A stretch of 64,000 nucleotides of DNA from Eulemur rufifrons (taxonomy: Eukaryota > Chordata > Mammalia > Primates > Lemuridae), in NCBI RefSeq assembly GCF_041146395.1, contig NC_090990.1:41426001-41490000 (forward strand). The letters run 5' to 3'. The notes under the pieces are model-generated. The model was not told the origin of the DNA. It made no database searches and saw only the letters and a program-made list of their open reading frames with translations. Positions within the stretch are counted from its first letter, which is position 1. Every line of letters begins with the position of its first letter. A program made the translations under genes and the position numbers. This document shows positions 48,556 to 59,059 of this stretch, one piece after another.

Positions 48556-49334
48556 CAGTTGCAAACTGTTAGATTATAGATAGAATCTAATCTGCAGATT
48601 ACTTTAACTGTAATTGTTATTCCACATACTATATTTTAAAGCAGTGATTTATTGTCAACATTTAAAATTTTATAGATTACACACCAAAAAATCCAGATTC
48701 CCAGCCTCCCTTGGAAAATCAGAAGGTCAGCAACTCTGAGCACCTATTCCTCCCTGGCCATAGCCCCTGGTGCTGGGTGGCAGAAGGGCACACGCTCCCC
48801 AGCACATCAACGGTGCCCACAGTCCCTGTTGCCTTATGTTCAGTCACTTCTCTCGTCTGTGTTTTGTGCTCCTGCTGTAATGATCCCTGTGGTACACCCT
48901 TGCTAAGAATGTTTTGAACTGTTATCTAATCTACCATATGCTTCAGTGAGTGATCAATTTTTCCAGTCCAAATACAATGTTAAACAGCAACAGCAATCTA
49001 GGTGAGCATTCGTATTAGCGAGCTGGTGGGAAATCGGGTGTTGAATAGACACAGCTGATGATCAGGAGCAAGAAAAACCCAATAGCAGATATACTGCTCT
49101 ATCACAATAAAGCATCACATTCAACATCAAATTCAAAATGTAGCATCACAATGTGATATCATATTATATGGGTACTTATAAGAATGATCCTGCCCCATGC
49201 CTCCTACTTTAAGGCCTTACTCAATTATTATATCTCCTTATGAAGTGTATTCAAATATCTCAATCATACTAATTCTCTATACTAAATCAGAAGGAATTTC
49301 TCATTCACGTCTCTCACAGAGAACAATTTGAGAA
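48556..49334. other. Unassigned sequence
   Basis: No repeat or gene recognised. Confidence 0.35.
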
Positions 49335-49475
49335 ATTCTATTCTAATCCTTGTCTCAACCTTCTCTACAAGCCTGTGAGTCCCTGGAGCACAGGGACACT
49401 GTAGAATTTGCTCGTGTGCCCTTTAAGGCCAAGCAAAGTGCCGTGGAGTTATTTTGTGTGTATTTGAGTGAATTT
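49335..49475 (+). repeat. L2 LINE 3' end
   Basis: 'gtccctggagcacagggaca' (49379), 'gccaagcaaagtgccgtgga' (49428) and 'gtatttgagtgaatt' match the L2 terminus. Confidence 0.55.
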
Positions 49476-49754
49476 TATTAAGAAAATTAGAAGCCATCTA
49501 TTTCCTAGCCTACTTAAGCAGAAGGCATAAAGTATAGTTTTTCACAAATATTTCAATAAAAAATAGAAGTTTTTAAAAGTGTTGGGCACATAAGTGAGTC
49601 AATTCCCATTAAAAAAAAATATATTTACGTTACTTTGCCCTTGAAACCAAAGTTGGCTTCTACTTTGTTCCTGGGAGGCATGGCAGGTTGCTTAAACTCT
49701 AAATCAGCTTGCCCATTTTTTTGAATAAGCATTTCTATTCATTCGTCATGTCTT
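49476..49754. other. Unassigned sequence
   Basis: AT-rich, nothing recognised. Confidence 0.35.
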
Positions 49755-49975
49755 GTCTTGGACCTCACCTCCTACAAGAAGCCTTCCGGAACACCTGAGG
49801 CTGGATGTAAGTGCCATCCTATGAACTTCCATAGGCTTCATTCACCACCACACTACCTTGAAATTGCCTAGACTGTAGCTTCCATGAAGGCAAAGATAAT
49901 GTCCCATTCACCACAGAGCCCCTCAAACAGACTAATTGCTCAGGAAACAAAAAAAATGGATGAGTGAATCCACCA
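49755..49975 (+). repeat. L2 LINE 3' end
   Basis: 'cctcctacaagaagccttcc' (49768), 'ctagactgtagcttccatga' (49868) and the closing 'tgcatgag'-like 'tggatgagtgaatcc' follow sense L2. Confidence 0.7.
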
Positions 49976-50039
49976 CTGAGTGAATATACTTCCTAGATGG
50001 TTGTAAGAACTCAACACTATTTGTAAAGAGCCACACAAA

Positions 50040-50660
50040 TTTAAGTTGTCATCGTCACTATAAGCAACGCTGAATGTGGGGTGGCTGAGCTGAGAAATCT
50101 GCTTTGGCCATAACGGCTGCCTGTTGCTCCCATCTGCCGAGGTCCTGGCCCCGGCCCCTTCTCCCATTACACACCCACGGAGCTTTCGTGAGCTGACCCC
50201 ATGCAGGCAGGGCTGGAGGGGTGTTTTCCAGCCTCACCAACCTAATTGTTCCTCATTTCCTGCCCATAAATGGTACAAGGTGTGGAGTTGCACCTCCCAG
50301 CGTCCCAGTTTCAATCATTTGTCGGCATTAATCGACACTAATGGCTTTTACAAATGTAAGTCTTTAAGCATCAGTAAGTTACATGTGTTTGAGGTGGCCA
50401 TGGAAAGAAGGCAAACTCACTGTTCCTGGAGCTTCCAGGGAAATGTTCTCCAAATATTCTGAGAGCAGGGGCAGGGCCCAGCATTCCAAAGCTCTGTGCC
50501 TTTGTTCGGCAATCTCTCAAGAGATCGGGTTGTTATTATTAATAAAGTGTGACTTTCTCCAAATGAAAGAACAAAGCCCTGCGTGTTACCAACTGCATGG
50601 AAAAGACAAGCACAATGAAATTTGAATTACATCAATTTATTTGACACCAAAGATTTCATG
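50040..50660. promoter_or_regulatory. Candidate conserved non-coding element (unproven)
   Basis: A repeat-free block, between an L2 to the left and AT-rich low-complexity DNA to the right. Several transcription-factor-like words cluster here: two SOX-like sites facing each other ('cctttgttc' at 50499-50507 and 'gaacaaag' at 50569-50576), a TEAD-like 'gcattcca' (50481-50488), and TAAT cores near 50329 and 50339. Such short words occur by chance, so the call rests mainly on the absence of repeats and the clustering. It has no good open frame and no CpG island. Confidence 0.3.
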
Positions 50661-51419
50661 GGTTTAACTTATTAATTTTTAAAATTCTTTTTTAAGGAGT
50701 ACAACAGCATTAGATAAGATTTTTAAAATATTTTTGTCATTGAGCCTAAGACTCTAATAGCTGTAGCTGTGACCATCTTGGAAGGGTCACAATCAATCTT
50801 TTTTTGGTAGTTGTTGCATTCAATATAACAAAGTTTATCTTCTCTTTTTTAATTTAATGTTATACCATAAATATATTTTCTGGTTATAATTATAGTCTCA
50901 GGAGCTAGTGTTATTTATTTTAGTACATATAGTCCAATCTCCTTAACCATTCCCTATTGTTAAACATTTAACTATAAGACCATAATATATTTTTTTTAAA
51001 AAAAAAAAACACTAATTTAGAAGCAACAGACTAGGGAAAAAAACCTCATAGCAAATATGAAAGATTACTCACCCATCTTGGCATTAGCTATCTGATTGGC
51101 ATCCTTAGCCCTTATAAGAACTCCCAAACACCACTATTCTGAGAAGCAGAAATAAGAAGGCACAAGTCTGTGATAAAAATAGACAGCAGGAAAAAAACCA
51201 AAAAACAAACAAACAAAAAAAAACACACACACCCTCTTAAAAACTACAAATGCAATCATAAACGTGAATAATTCCAAGTCTCATAATTAACGAGCCATCT
51301 GCAAAACAAATAAAGATCTAATAATATATTATTTACTTAAAATGGTATCGTTAAGGTTAATTACCAAATGCAGGTCGAGGACAACTCCAAAACTACATTG
51401 TCTTAGCATGGATTCCCCC
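50661..51419. other. AT-rich unassigned sequence with low-complexity tracts
   Basis: T8 directly followed by A12 at about 50990-51010, and an A-rich tract with CAAA/ACAC units at about 51190-51232. Nothing else recognised. Confidence 0.45.
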
Positions 51420-51530
51420 AAAGCAGACACTAAGACAAAGTCTGTGTGCAGATGGTTCATTTGGGATGTGATTCCCGGAGGCAGGAAGGAGGAGCAGGGC
51501 AAATGAGACACACACAGAGAAAACAAGTAA
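51420..51530. repeat. Unclassified interspersed repeat, copy 1 (copy 2 at 52510-52615)
   Basis: 'acaaagtctgtgtgcagatg' then 'gttcatttgggatgtgattc' parallels 'gcaaggtcttgtatgcaggt' and 'agtttatttaggaagtgatt' at 52530. Both are followed by purine-rich 'ggaaggag' sequence. The similarity covers about 100 bases in the same orientation. I believe it is an old LTR or LINE piece but cannot name it. Confidence 0.5.
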
Positions 51531-52509
51531 ATGGATACATGACTGAGCCGGCACCACCGTGGGCGAGTGATGCTTGATCCTGTCGGGACTCCTAAGGCAC
51601 CTTCTAGAATGCATCTCAGCACTCTTCTCCCAGGGAGTGAATGGTGGAGGAGTTTATTATTGGCTCTCAGTCCCACTGGTCAGACATAACCCCATGGGAA
51701 TTGACTCATTCAAACACGGATCTTTCCCAGCTTTGTCAGTTAAAATAATGCTGCTGCCTACAGATTGAACCGTTGGCTTGTCACAGCATCCACTGAAGTG
51801 AGAGATGTGCTGAGAGCGTTTGGAGTGGCTCACAAGGGGTGTCTAATACAGTCCCTCCTTACCCTCATTCACATTTGCTTGTGCCTTCCCTCAAGGTCAT
51901 TTCCTTCAAGGAGGTGGCCAGCTGCTGTTCTGCCAGTGAAACTAACTAGATCCCGACATTCCACAGCTGTCCCAAGCCTTCATCAGTATTCATCCTCTCC
52001 CTCCTCCAATGGCCTCTGTCGATTTCCCTCACTAGCCAGAGCTTCAGCTGGTCTGGGCACTTTCCTGGTGGATGCCCCAGAACTTCATCCCTAAGGGGGT
52101 CTGAGCCCTTGGCTGCTGCTGTGCACGTGTGCTTGAGCTGCCTGTTCACTATTATGACCATGCATAGAAGTATCAAGAGTCATCCTAGTGATTCCCCTAA
52201 GTTCCTGACGTACTCAGGCCTGCCTCCATCCCATGGCAACAACCCCAGCTCCTCCCATATTCAGGGTCCATTATCCTCCTCAGCCCAGCAACTCTCTTCT
52301 TTCCCTATTGGTGCAATGATAAGAGGAGCCCAAAATGACCAGGTGGAAATACCATTTGAAGTTTAGTGGAAACCTTACTGTAGAAGTGTCCCCTAGCTTG
52401 GGCACAAGGGCCTTTAATCTACCAGAGTCTAGTGATCAAGCCTCAAAATCTCAGCCTGAAGGTCTACCTTCTAGGACCTCTCCCATAACCAAGTTTCTTA
52501 ACCTGGATT
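51531..52509. other. Unassigned sequence between the two repeat copies
   Basis: May belong to the same old element. Several overlapping open frames of 60-115 codons on both strands (51329-52529) show no family feature. Confidence 0.3.
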
Positions 52510-52615
52510 ATCCCAAAGGCAAAACCTGAGGCAAGGTCTTGTATGCAGGTAGTTTATTTAGGAAGTGATTCTAGGAAGGAGTGGAGGGTGAGAGACAGGA
52601 GGAAAACAAAGAAAG
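52510..52615. repeat. Unclassified interspersed repeat, copy 2
   Basis: Paired with 51420-51530. See that entry for the matching words. Confidence 0.5.
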
Positions 52616-53430
52616 GAAAAAAGCCAACACAAGGAGGCATTGTTAAATTGGCCACTACTATAGTAGACAGGTGCTTAATAAATGCATTTTGAAACTTTCA
52701 CCCAAGGAGTCAAACGGAAAAGTACTTGTACCAATGTGTGATTGAGTTTTTCCTTTGTGTAAAGCTAACTCCCTAACCATTGCCAAAATTCTCTTTCTTT
52801 AAAACCCTGCACTCTCAATATGCAGTGCAGGCTAATTTTATTTTATTGTCCAGGTTAAAGATATTTTTTTGTAACAGATGTCATTTTCTATTTTTCTTGC
52901 TCTGAACTTTTAAATTATTCTGCCTTGAAGCTCCAGTATTGGATTTCTCTTAAGTTCCAGGACTTCAACAGTTCTCCTCTCTGTTTAATGTAACTTCCAA
53001 CGGTTCACATGGTGTCCCAATTTCCAGGGGGGCTTTGCTTACCCCTCCTCTCATTCTCCCCTACCCACCTCCCGTGCATTATGGATGGATGTCATGTTCA
53101 CCATCCCTTTCAACCCATTAGTAGACCAGAACATATTGTGGTGATAAAAATCTTTGCCAAAAATTCCTGACTATGAGCACAGTCAGCGAAGAGATACGTT
53201 TTGTTTTTCACATAGATTCAAACAAGTAGTAGCTCCAAGTGGGTTCTAACTTCTTGCCAGAGAAGAAGCAATTCCGGTTGAAGATAGCATTGAAAAGAGA
53301 AGACATGGGTTCAGCTCAGGTCACTTGCCTGTTGTGGAATGTTCAGGAAACTGAATCTCTAAAAAGGTAAGATCATTTGCTCATCTACAAAATGAATGTG
53401 ATAGTCACATGGCCTTTTTTCTCTGGGTAT
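52616..53430. other. Unassigned sequence
   Basis: A short L2-like end 'gtgcttaataaatgcatttt' at about 52671. Nothing else recognised. Confidence 0.35.
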
Positions 53431-53478
53431 ACACACACACACACACACACACAGACACACGCGTGCACACACAAACAG
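53431..53478 (+). repeat. (CA)n microsatellite
   Basis: Eleven CA units, then an interrupted CA-rich stretch with 'cgcgtg'. Confidence 0.9.
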
Positions 53479-53499
53479 GGTGGGGAAGAGGGATTTTTG

Positions 53500-53672
53500 G
53501 TGTTTCTTCCTCTTCTTGAAAGGACACCATTCCTATTGGATTAGGGCCCCACCCTTATGACCTCATTTAACCTTAATTGCCTCCCTAACGGCCCTATCTC
53601 CAAATGTAGTCACATTAGGGATACGGCTTCAACATATATATTTTGGGGGACACCATTCAGTCCATATCACTT
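53500..53672 (-). mobile_element. MLT1-type MaLR LTR fragment, reverse orientation
   Basis: 'attggattagggccccaccc' (53536), 'ttatgacctcatttaacctt' (53556), 'atctccaaatgtagtcacat' (53598) and 'attttgggggacaccattca' (53639) are an inverted MLT1 LTR. The other half is missing, possibly lost at the CA microsatellite. Confidence 0.8.
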
Positions 53673-54244
53673 CCTAAGCTTGTGGTATGAACAGTCAAGT
53701 TGACAAAAAGAGATGGCCCATTATTTCTTCGGATTCATCCATTGGAAAGAACCCTCCAACCTGTTCTTTAAAGGAGAGCTTCCCCTGATCTCCAAGCAAA
53801 CACAGCCCTAACTCCACCTCCACTCAAACCCACACTCAGGGAAGTCATTTGGCCATTGCTTTTCTAGGACTTCCTATCCCAGGCCTCCTGCCTTCGTCAC
53901 TTCTGAGGACAAGTTGCAGAGCTCCAAGCACATAAGCAGGCTCTTTCCACAGCTCTTTCTCTCAGTCTGTGAATCGATCTGTCTCTCTGTATCTTGTTCT
54001 AGCTCTGGGTTTTCCTCTGCCTGTCTCCTTCTCCTCTCTTCTCTTTCTCTTTCCAAGGTGTCAATGTATTAACACTACAAAAAGCCTGAAAATACAAGAA
54101 AAACAGTGTGTTTATTTGACCTTGTTAGATTAATAATTAGACCTAATGTTTTAAATATGGAGGAACTTCATCTGAAAAGGTCTCTGGAGGTTGAATAAAA
54201 GTATATTGAACATATTATTTGAAAAAGTAACTAATATTCAATTG
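53673..54244. other. Unassigned sequence
   Basis: Includes a CT-rich stretch at about 53940-54055. The Arg/Glu-rich 60-codon frame on the minus strand there is simply its translation. Confidence 0.4.
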
Positions 54245-54450
54245 AAGAATCAGCTCATTCTCTCTCTTCTGACTTTTGGGCACCCTTCTCTTCCCTCCTC
54301 CTTACTCCCTTCCCTCTTCTTCTCTTTCTCTGTTTGTCTTCCCTGTGTCAACATCTCTAGTCTCTCCCTGGCCCTGTCATCCTCTCTCCTCTCCTTTCTC
54401 CATCATTACGCCTGCCCTCCCCTCCCTTGCTCCCTCCCACAGACACCCTC
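54245..54450 (+). repeat. Long polypyrimidine-rich tract
   Basis: About 200 bases made mostly of C and T ('cttcttctctttctctgttt', 'ctctctcctctcctttctcc') with scattered purines. The 126- and 83-codon Ser/Leu/Pro-rich frames across it are low-complexity translation. Confidence 0.8.
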
Positions 54451-54739
54451 CATCAGCAGCTCTATCTGGCTTTATAATTTCAGCACAGCATTTTTGGCAC
54501 AAGAACTTTTCCAATTTCCTGCTGTAATAACAATGAGGCTTAGAGGAGAGTATGGTGAAAGCCTCCTGTGAGTGGAGGAGGTGCTCAATGAACTCTCTCC
54601 CTGATAGAATTCAAGGAACTGGGTCTTCTCATCATGCTCTTTAAATACAGTGGTTTGTGTCTAGGCTGGTCACGTGGACCCAATTCCCAGCCAGATGGGA
54701 GACATAGCTGCTGAAGGCAGTCTGGGTGCCGCAAAGGGC
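54451..54739. other. Unassigned sequence
   Basis: Nothing recognised. Confidence 0.35.
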
Positions 54740-54920
54740 TCTCAATCAAAAGTCAAGAGCTCTGCATGAGAAGCACAGCCCTGCCATTCACAGACTCTCT
54801 GGTCTCCAAGAAGTCATCCCACCTCTCCAGGCTTTAGTTTCCTCAACTCTAAAACAAGGGAGTTGGACTGATGGTCTTTAGGAACCTTCTGGTTTTGACT
54901 CTACGACTCTATGATTTTCC
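54740..54920 (+). repeat. MIR3-like SINE
   Basis: 'ccaggctttagtttcctcaa' (54827), 'gggagttggactgatggtct' (54858) and 'ctctacgactctatgatttt' (54899) are a clear MIR3-type 3' half. Confidence 0.75.
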
Positions 54921-54944
54921 TTCATATAAACTTCAAATACATGC

Positions 54945-55103
54945 TACATATGTGTGTTTGGTAAATATAGTTGTCAGTTTATATGTATATAAAACACACA
55001 TGTGAATGGTGTGTATGTATATGAAACAATCACTTGAAAGTAATATATGTGTGAGAGTGTGTGTATGTATATATGTAAAGTACACATGTGTACACACACA
55101 TTG
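54945..55103 (+). repeat. TG/TA-rich imperfect microsatellite region
   Basis: Clusters of TGTG, GTATGTATATATG and ACACATG words, several with inverted counterparts. Degenerate simple sequence. Confidence 0.7.
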
Positions 55104-55200
55104 TCTTAGTCTGCTCAGGCTGCATTTGTAACAACATACCTTAGAATGAGTAATTTTTAAACAACAGGAACTTGTTGTTCCCAGTTCTGGAGGCCCTCAT
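55104..55200 (-). mobile_element. MLT1-type LTR fragment, reverse orientation
   Basis: 'tgtcttagtctgctcaggct' (55103), 'gtaacaacataccttagaat', 'tttttaaacaacaggaactt' and 'cccagttctggaggcc' are the 3' end of an MLT1-type LTR read in reverse. The part beyond 55200 is not recognisable with confidence. Confidence 0.7.
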
Positions 55201-55864
55201 TCCCCACTCCCAGCTCTGCAAGGGCCTGGGTGCTTACTAACTCACCCAGCCTTCTCTCTGACATCTCAGGTGCTGCAGATGTGTCACCTCCAGGCTCTGT
55301 CCTGGTCTCCTCCTCTTCCTGGCTCTCCCTCCTTGCTGGAGAGGGTCCTATGGAAAGCTTGGTGCCTCTCCACTCAATGACTTTCCGTGTCTCCAGAGTC
55401 ATGTGGGAAACTTAGGGCACTTCATCCTTCCGCACAGAGAATGGGGGTGGCTTGGAAAAGCCTAATTCATTCTCCCTCTGCCTTTCTATTCTGTACAGAC
55501 AACTTTGCTTCGCACCTCCTTTCCAAGTGACAAAGAAAGCCAAGAAGATTGCCTCCTTTCCCCAGATCACTTTCCTAACACCTGCCAGCCCTGCCCGTGC
55601 TGGGCCGAGGCACGGTGGGAGGTCAGGGCACACCACGACTGCCTCTCCCGTCTCGGTCTCATGTCTTCTTCCCAGAATCTCTGGAGCTGGAAGGGATAGG
55701 CTTTCGGGGTTCTCACTTCCCACACACATACCCTTCTCCCTTAAGGCAGCAAGCCTCAGGGCCTACTTGCTACAAGTGGAAAGAGTAATTTTTTTTTTTT
55801 TTTACGATTATGGAAAAAATTGATTAAAGATGTTCGGGTTTGATTCGTAATATGATAAAGGAAT
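55201..55864. other. Unassigned sequence
   Basis: May contain more of the diverged LTR. A T16 tract lies at about 55789-55804. Open frames at 55412-55823 overlap on both strands and have no features. Confidence 0.35.
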
Positions 55865-56755
55865 TTAAGAAATCTCTGTGGTTGCTAACCCAATATCCAT
55901 CCCCTCTTCTTTCTTACTATAGAACCTTCCACTTCATTCAGGGGCCCAATGTGCTCAATTAAAAGTGTTCTCCTTTCTGACTCATAGGTTACCGGAGCTG
56001 GTCATGTGACCAAGTCCTAGCAATGAGATAGGAGTGGAAGTTGCTGGGTAGGGTCTTCCTTTTTAGAAAGGAACAGGCTTGGCTGATGTTTGTTTTTTGG
56101 TTTATGTCCTTTTCCTTGCCCCTTCCTCCTGACAAGGATACAGACATAGTGCCTAGTATTGCTGTAGCTGCTTGCAAGCCCTAAGCCTGGTAAAAGAGAA
56201 AGGTAACAGGACACTGTATCAGCCATGGTTCCACCAGGTAAGCAGAACCAGAGGGAGAGGATACATAGATGAATAGATAGATTTACTGCAAGGGATTGGC
56301 TTATGCAATTGTGGGAGCTGCCTAGGCAAGTCTGAAATCTGTGGGCCAGGCCATCAGGAAGGGCACAGGGTGAAGCTATAATCCACAGGTGGAATGAGCT
56401 TCTTCAAGGGAGCCTCAGTTCTGTTCTTAAGGCCTTTCAATGGATTGAATGAGGCCCACTAGGTATCTAGGATAATCTTCCTTACTTAAAGGCAACTGAT
56501 TATAGAGCCCAGTCACATCTATGAAATACCTTCACAGCACCTACATTAATGTCTGGGGACAATAGCCTAGTCAGTTTGACACATAAAATCAACCACCACA
56601 GGCTCACAACAGCACTGTGTTGCCACCATGCTAGTCCTAGACTACCTGCCTCTGGATTTGTTGTCATGCGAGAAAAACAAACCCTACCATTTAAATCTTC
56701 CTAGCCAGGTTTCTGTTACATACAACCAAATACAAATCCAAACTAATACATTCTT
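55865..56755. mobile_element. Nested LTR-like composite
   Basis: The outer element shows 'agctggtcatgtgaccaagt' (55996), 'cctagcaatgagataggagt', 'ctacctgcctctggatttgt' (56644) and 'ccaggtttctgttacata', a common but here unnamed eutherian repeat. Within it, at about 56214-56601, lies an inverted LTR-like element with 'atgaggcccactaggtatct' (56450) and 'tagtcagtttgacacataaa' (56568), which I take to be MLT2 (ERVL)-like. The order of outer pieces on both sides supports nesting. Family names are uncertain. Confidence 0.5.
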
Positions 56756-57029
56756 TTGCAACAAGACTCAGTTTTAAGCTTTTTAACTTGCTATGGATTC
56801 AAGCAAATATCTAATTTTGGAGTCAAAACTGAGCAATAGCTCTGTTGTTTCAGGAGGATGCTGTGCTTTCCCCAAAGCTCTGAAATTCATTGTTTCAAAG
56901 AGTGACAAGGCCCACAGGCAACAAGATTTATAAGATATAAAAATACAGCTGAAAATGTTTGACAAAAAGTATTCTTTTAATGATACATCTGTAGAAAATT
57001 AGTAATTTGATCAAGATCAGAACCCAGAA

Positions 57030-57310
57030 CTGCCTGAAACTGAAGCCCCTTTTTCCTTGCCAAGATATGAGCAAAACTCTCTGCTTGGCTGTTTATGGGA
57101 AAGAGAACCATCAATAAAGCTCATAGGCAAATTTGTTTAGAGCTCCCTATTTATAAGAATGATCATCATAAAAACTGACAGTAATGTTTTGCTAAATCAG
57201 ATGTATTCCATATTAATTTGTTCTCACCATTGCTATTGAGATGGAAATTTCAGCCTTCCTGTCTTAGGCTAGTCTATGCCTATAGGAAGAACAAGAAAAA
57301 GAGAATTATA
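57030..57310 (+). repeat. Diverged local duplication, copy A (copy B at 58410-58720)
   Basis: Copies A and B share the same words in the same order about 1.39 kb apart. 'tttgtttag' then 'ataagaatgatcatcataaa' parallels 'cataagaatgatcattataa', followed by 'actg-cagtaat', 'ctcacca', 'atggaaat', 'tcagcc' and 'taggcta-cctatg'. I do not recognise the sequence as a known repeat. The same unit may extend to either side with lower similarity. Confidence 0.65.
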
Positions 57311-58409
57311 GCTGATCATTTCTCAATGTGAGTTGTCCAAAACCACAGAGATGTACTTTGAGTAAGTGGGACAGGACAGGGGCAAGTGGGTCAATCAGTG
57401 TGTCAGTGCCTGTGCTTGTTCTTGTCCAGTGAGTGTGTCAAGATGGGACTATTAATTTGTAGATGTCAGCTCAATTTTGAAAACATTGGTGCTGATCTGC
57501 TAAGACAGCGTGTACCTTCCTCTCTCTTCAAAGATCCCTAATGACAAAGATTCCTTGTGTTTTTATAGAGTTTTATAGGATCTTGCTTCTCTTTGCTCAG
57601 TTGGTGCCACAAACAACTTTAGGGGACAGGCAGAATAAAGATTCTGATCTTTATTTTATATATGAGGAAACAGCTTCAAAGACACACAGTGACTCACTTG
57701 AGTTCACATGGCAAGCAAACCACACCACCCTCCACAATCCCTGGGAAAGAAAGAGGGAAAAAACAGCACCTTGAAGTACTTAGAAAAGTCTCCTGGAAAC
57801 TGTATAAAACTTGGGCCAGAATGTCTTGTTAGTGTTTACGACAAGAGAGCAAAAAGTGTGGAGGAGCATGGCCCTCTATTTTTTTTTTTTTTTTTTTAAC
57901 AGAGGACCAAATCCACAAAATCTGCCTAGAGCAGTGTACTTGTTGCTGTTTCAAATATTGATCTCTTGTGGGGTCATTAGAGACAGTTTCGGGGAGGCCA
58001 AGCTTGTCTTCCTGGTTATTATTTTTTAAATGCCATTAAATTCATGTCTGAATTATTCTAAGGCCATGTGTATTTTTCAGGCTCCAACCCTCCTTGGGCC
58101 AAGTTGGGGGTGTGACAGTTTCCAACTGAGTGACAAAATGAGGTCCCCTGTGGTTGGTCATGAATGGTGGGAAGAAGAATTAAAATTTACCCTTTCCATA
58201 GGCTAAAATAATACTAGGCTTAATTCAAAAGCAAAAGCATAGCTTACCATTTTATTTCCTTCTGATTATGTCCTAGAAAGAGATAATAATTATTAGTATT
58301 TGCATGGCACTTTGCAAATTATAGAGTGCTTTCAGAGCCACAGTTTTAATCAATATACTAGAGACTCTGACCTCGTGTGTGGGAAGACTTCTTTGAAGCA
58401 GCAACTTTT
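57311..58409. other. Unassigned sequence between the duplicate copies
   Basis: Contains a probable inverted MIR at about 57640-57735 ('atatatgaggaaacagcttc') and a T19 tract at 57879-57897. A second MIR-like start is near 58275 ('tttgcatggcactttgcaaa'). No gene recognised. Confidence 0.4.
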
Positions 58410-58720
58410 GAGCTTGGCCCTGAAGTTAAAAGCCATCCCCTTTCTGCTACACCAAGATATTAGCAGAAGTCTCCACTGGACTGCCTGGTGGGGAAGATTC
58501 CTCAAGGGCACTCTCGAGTGGGTTTGTTTAGAACCCTTCATAAGAATGATCATTATAAAAACTGCCAGTAATATTTACTTCAATTAGCCTTATTCATTAT
58601 TCATTTGCTTGCTCACCACTATGGAAATTGAAATCTCAGCCTATGTATCTTCATCAGAAGGGTGACAAGTGTAGGCTAACCTATGGCTATGTGAAAAGCA
58701 AGATAAAGCAAGCAAAAGCT
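58410..58720 (+). repeat. Diverged local duplication, copy B
   Basis: Partner of 57030-57310. Matching words include 'ccaagatat' (also in copy A), 'tttgtttagaacccttcata' (58523) and 'tgtaggctaacctatggcta' near 58669. Confidence 0.65.
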
Positions 58721-59059
58721 GAAATAAATGAGCAAAAGAAATGTATGTTTTGACGGAGCAAAATGGGGTGTTCAGGATGACAACAGGAGCCTCCAGAGGG
58801 AGCTTAGCCTGATTTTGAGGGTATAGTGGATACTTTAGAAATATATGCAGTCATACCTTGGAGATGCTGCAGATTCGGTTCCAGACACTGCAATAAAACA
58901 AATACCTCAACAAAATGAGGAATCACATGAATTTTTTGGTTTCCGGTAAATATAAAATTTATATTTGCACTATTCAGTAGTCTCTTAAGTGTGCAATAGC
59001 ATTATGTCTAAAGAAACAATGTACATACCTTAATTAAAAAATATTTTATTGCTAAAAAT

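Noticed and set aside
53874..54056. Arg/Glu-rich 60-codon frame on the minus strand
   Set aside because: It is the translation of a CT-rich low-complexity tract.
54191..54571. 126-codon Ser/Leu-rich frame on the plus strand
   Set aside because: It is the translation of the polypyrimidine tract, with no family features.
57879..57897. T19 tract as the tail of an inverted SINE
   Set aside because: The bases after it do not resemble Alu or any other SINE.
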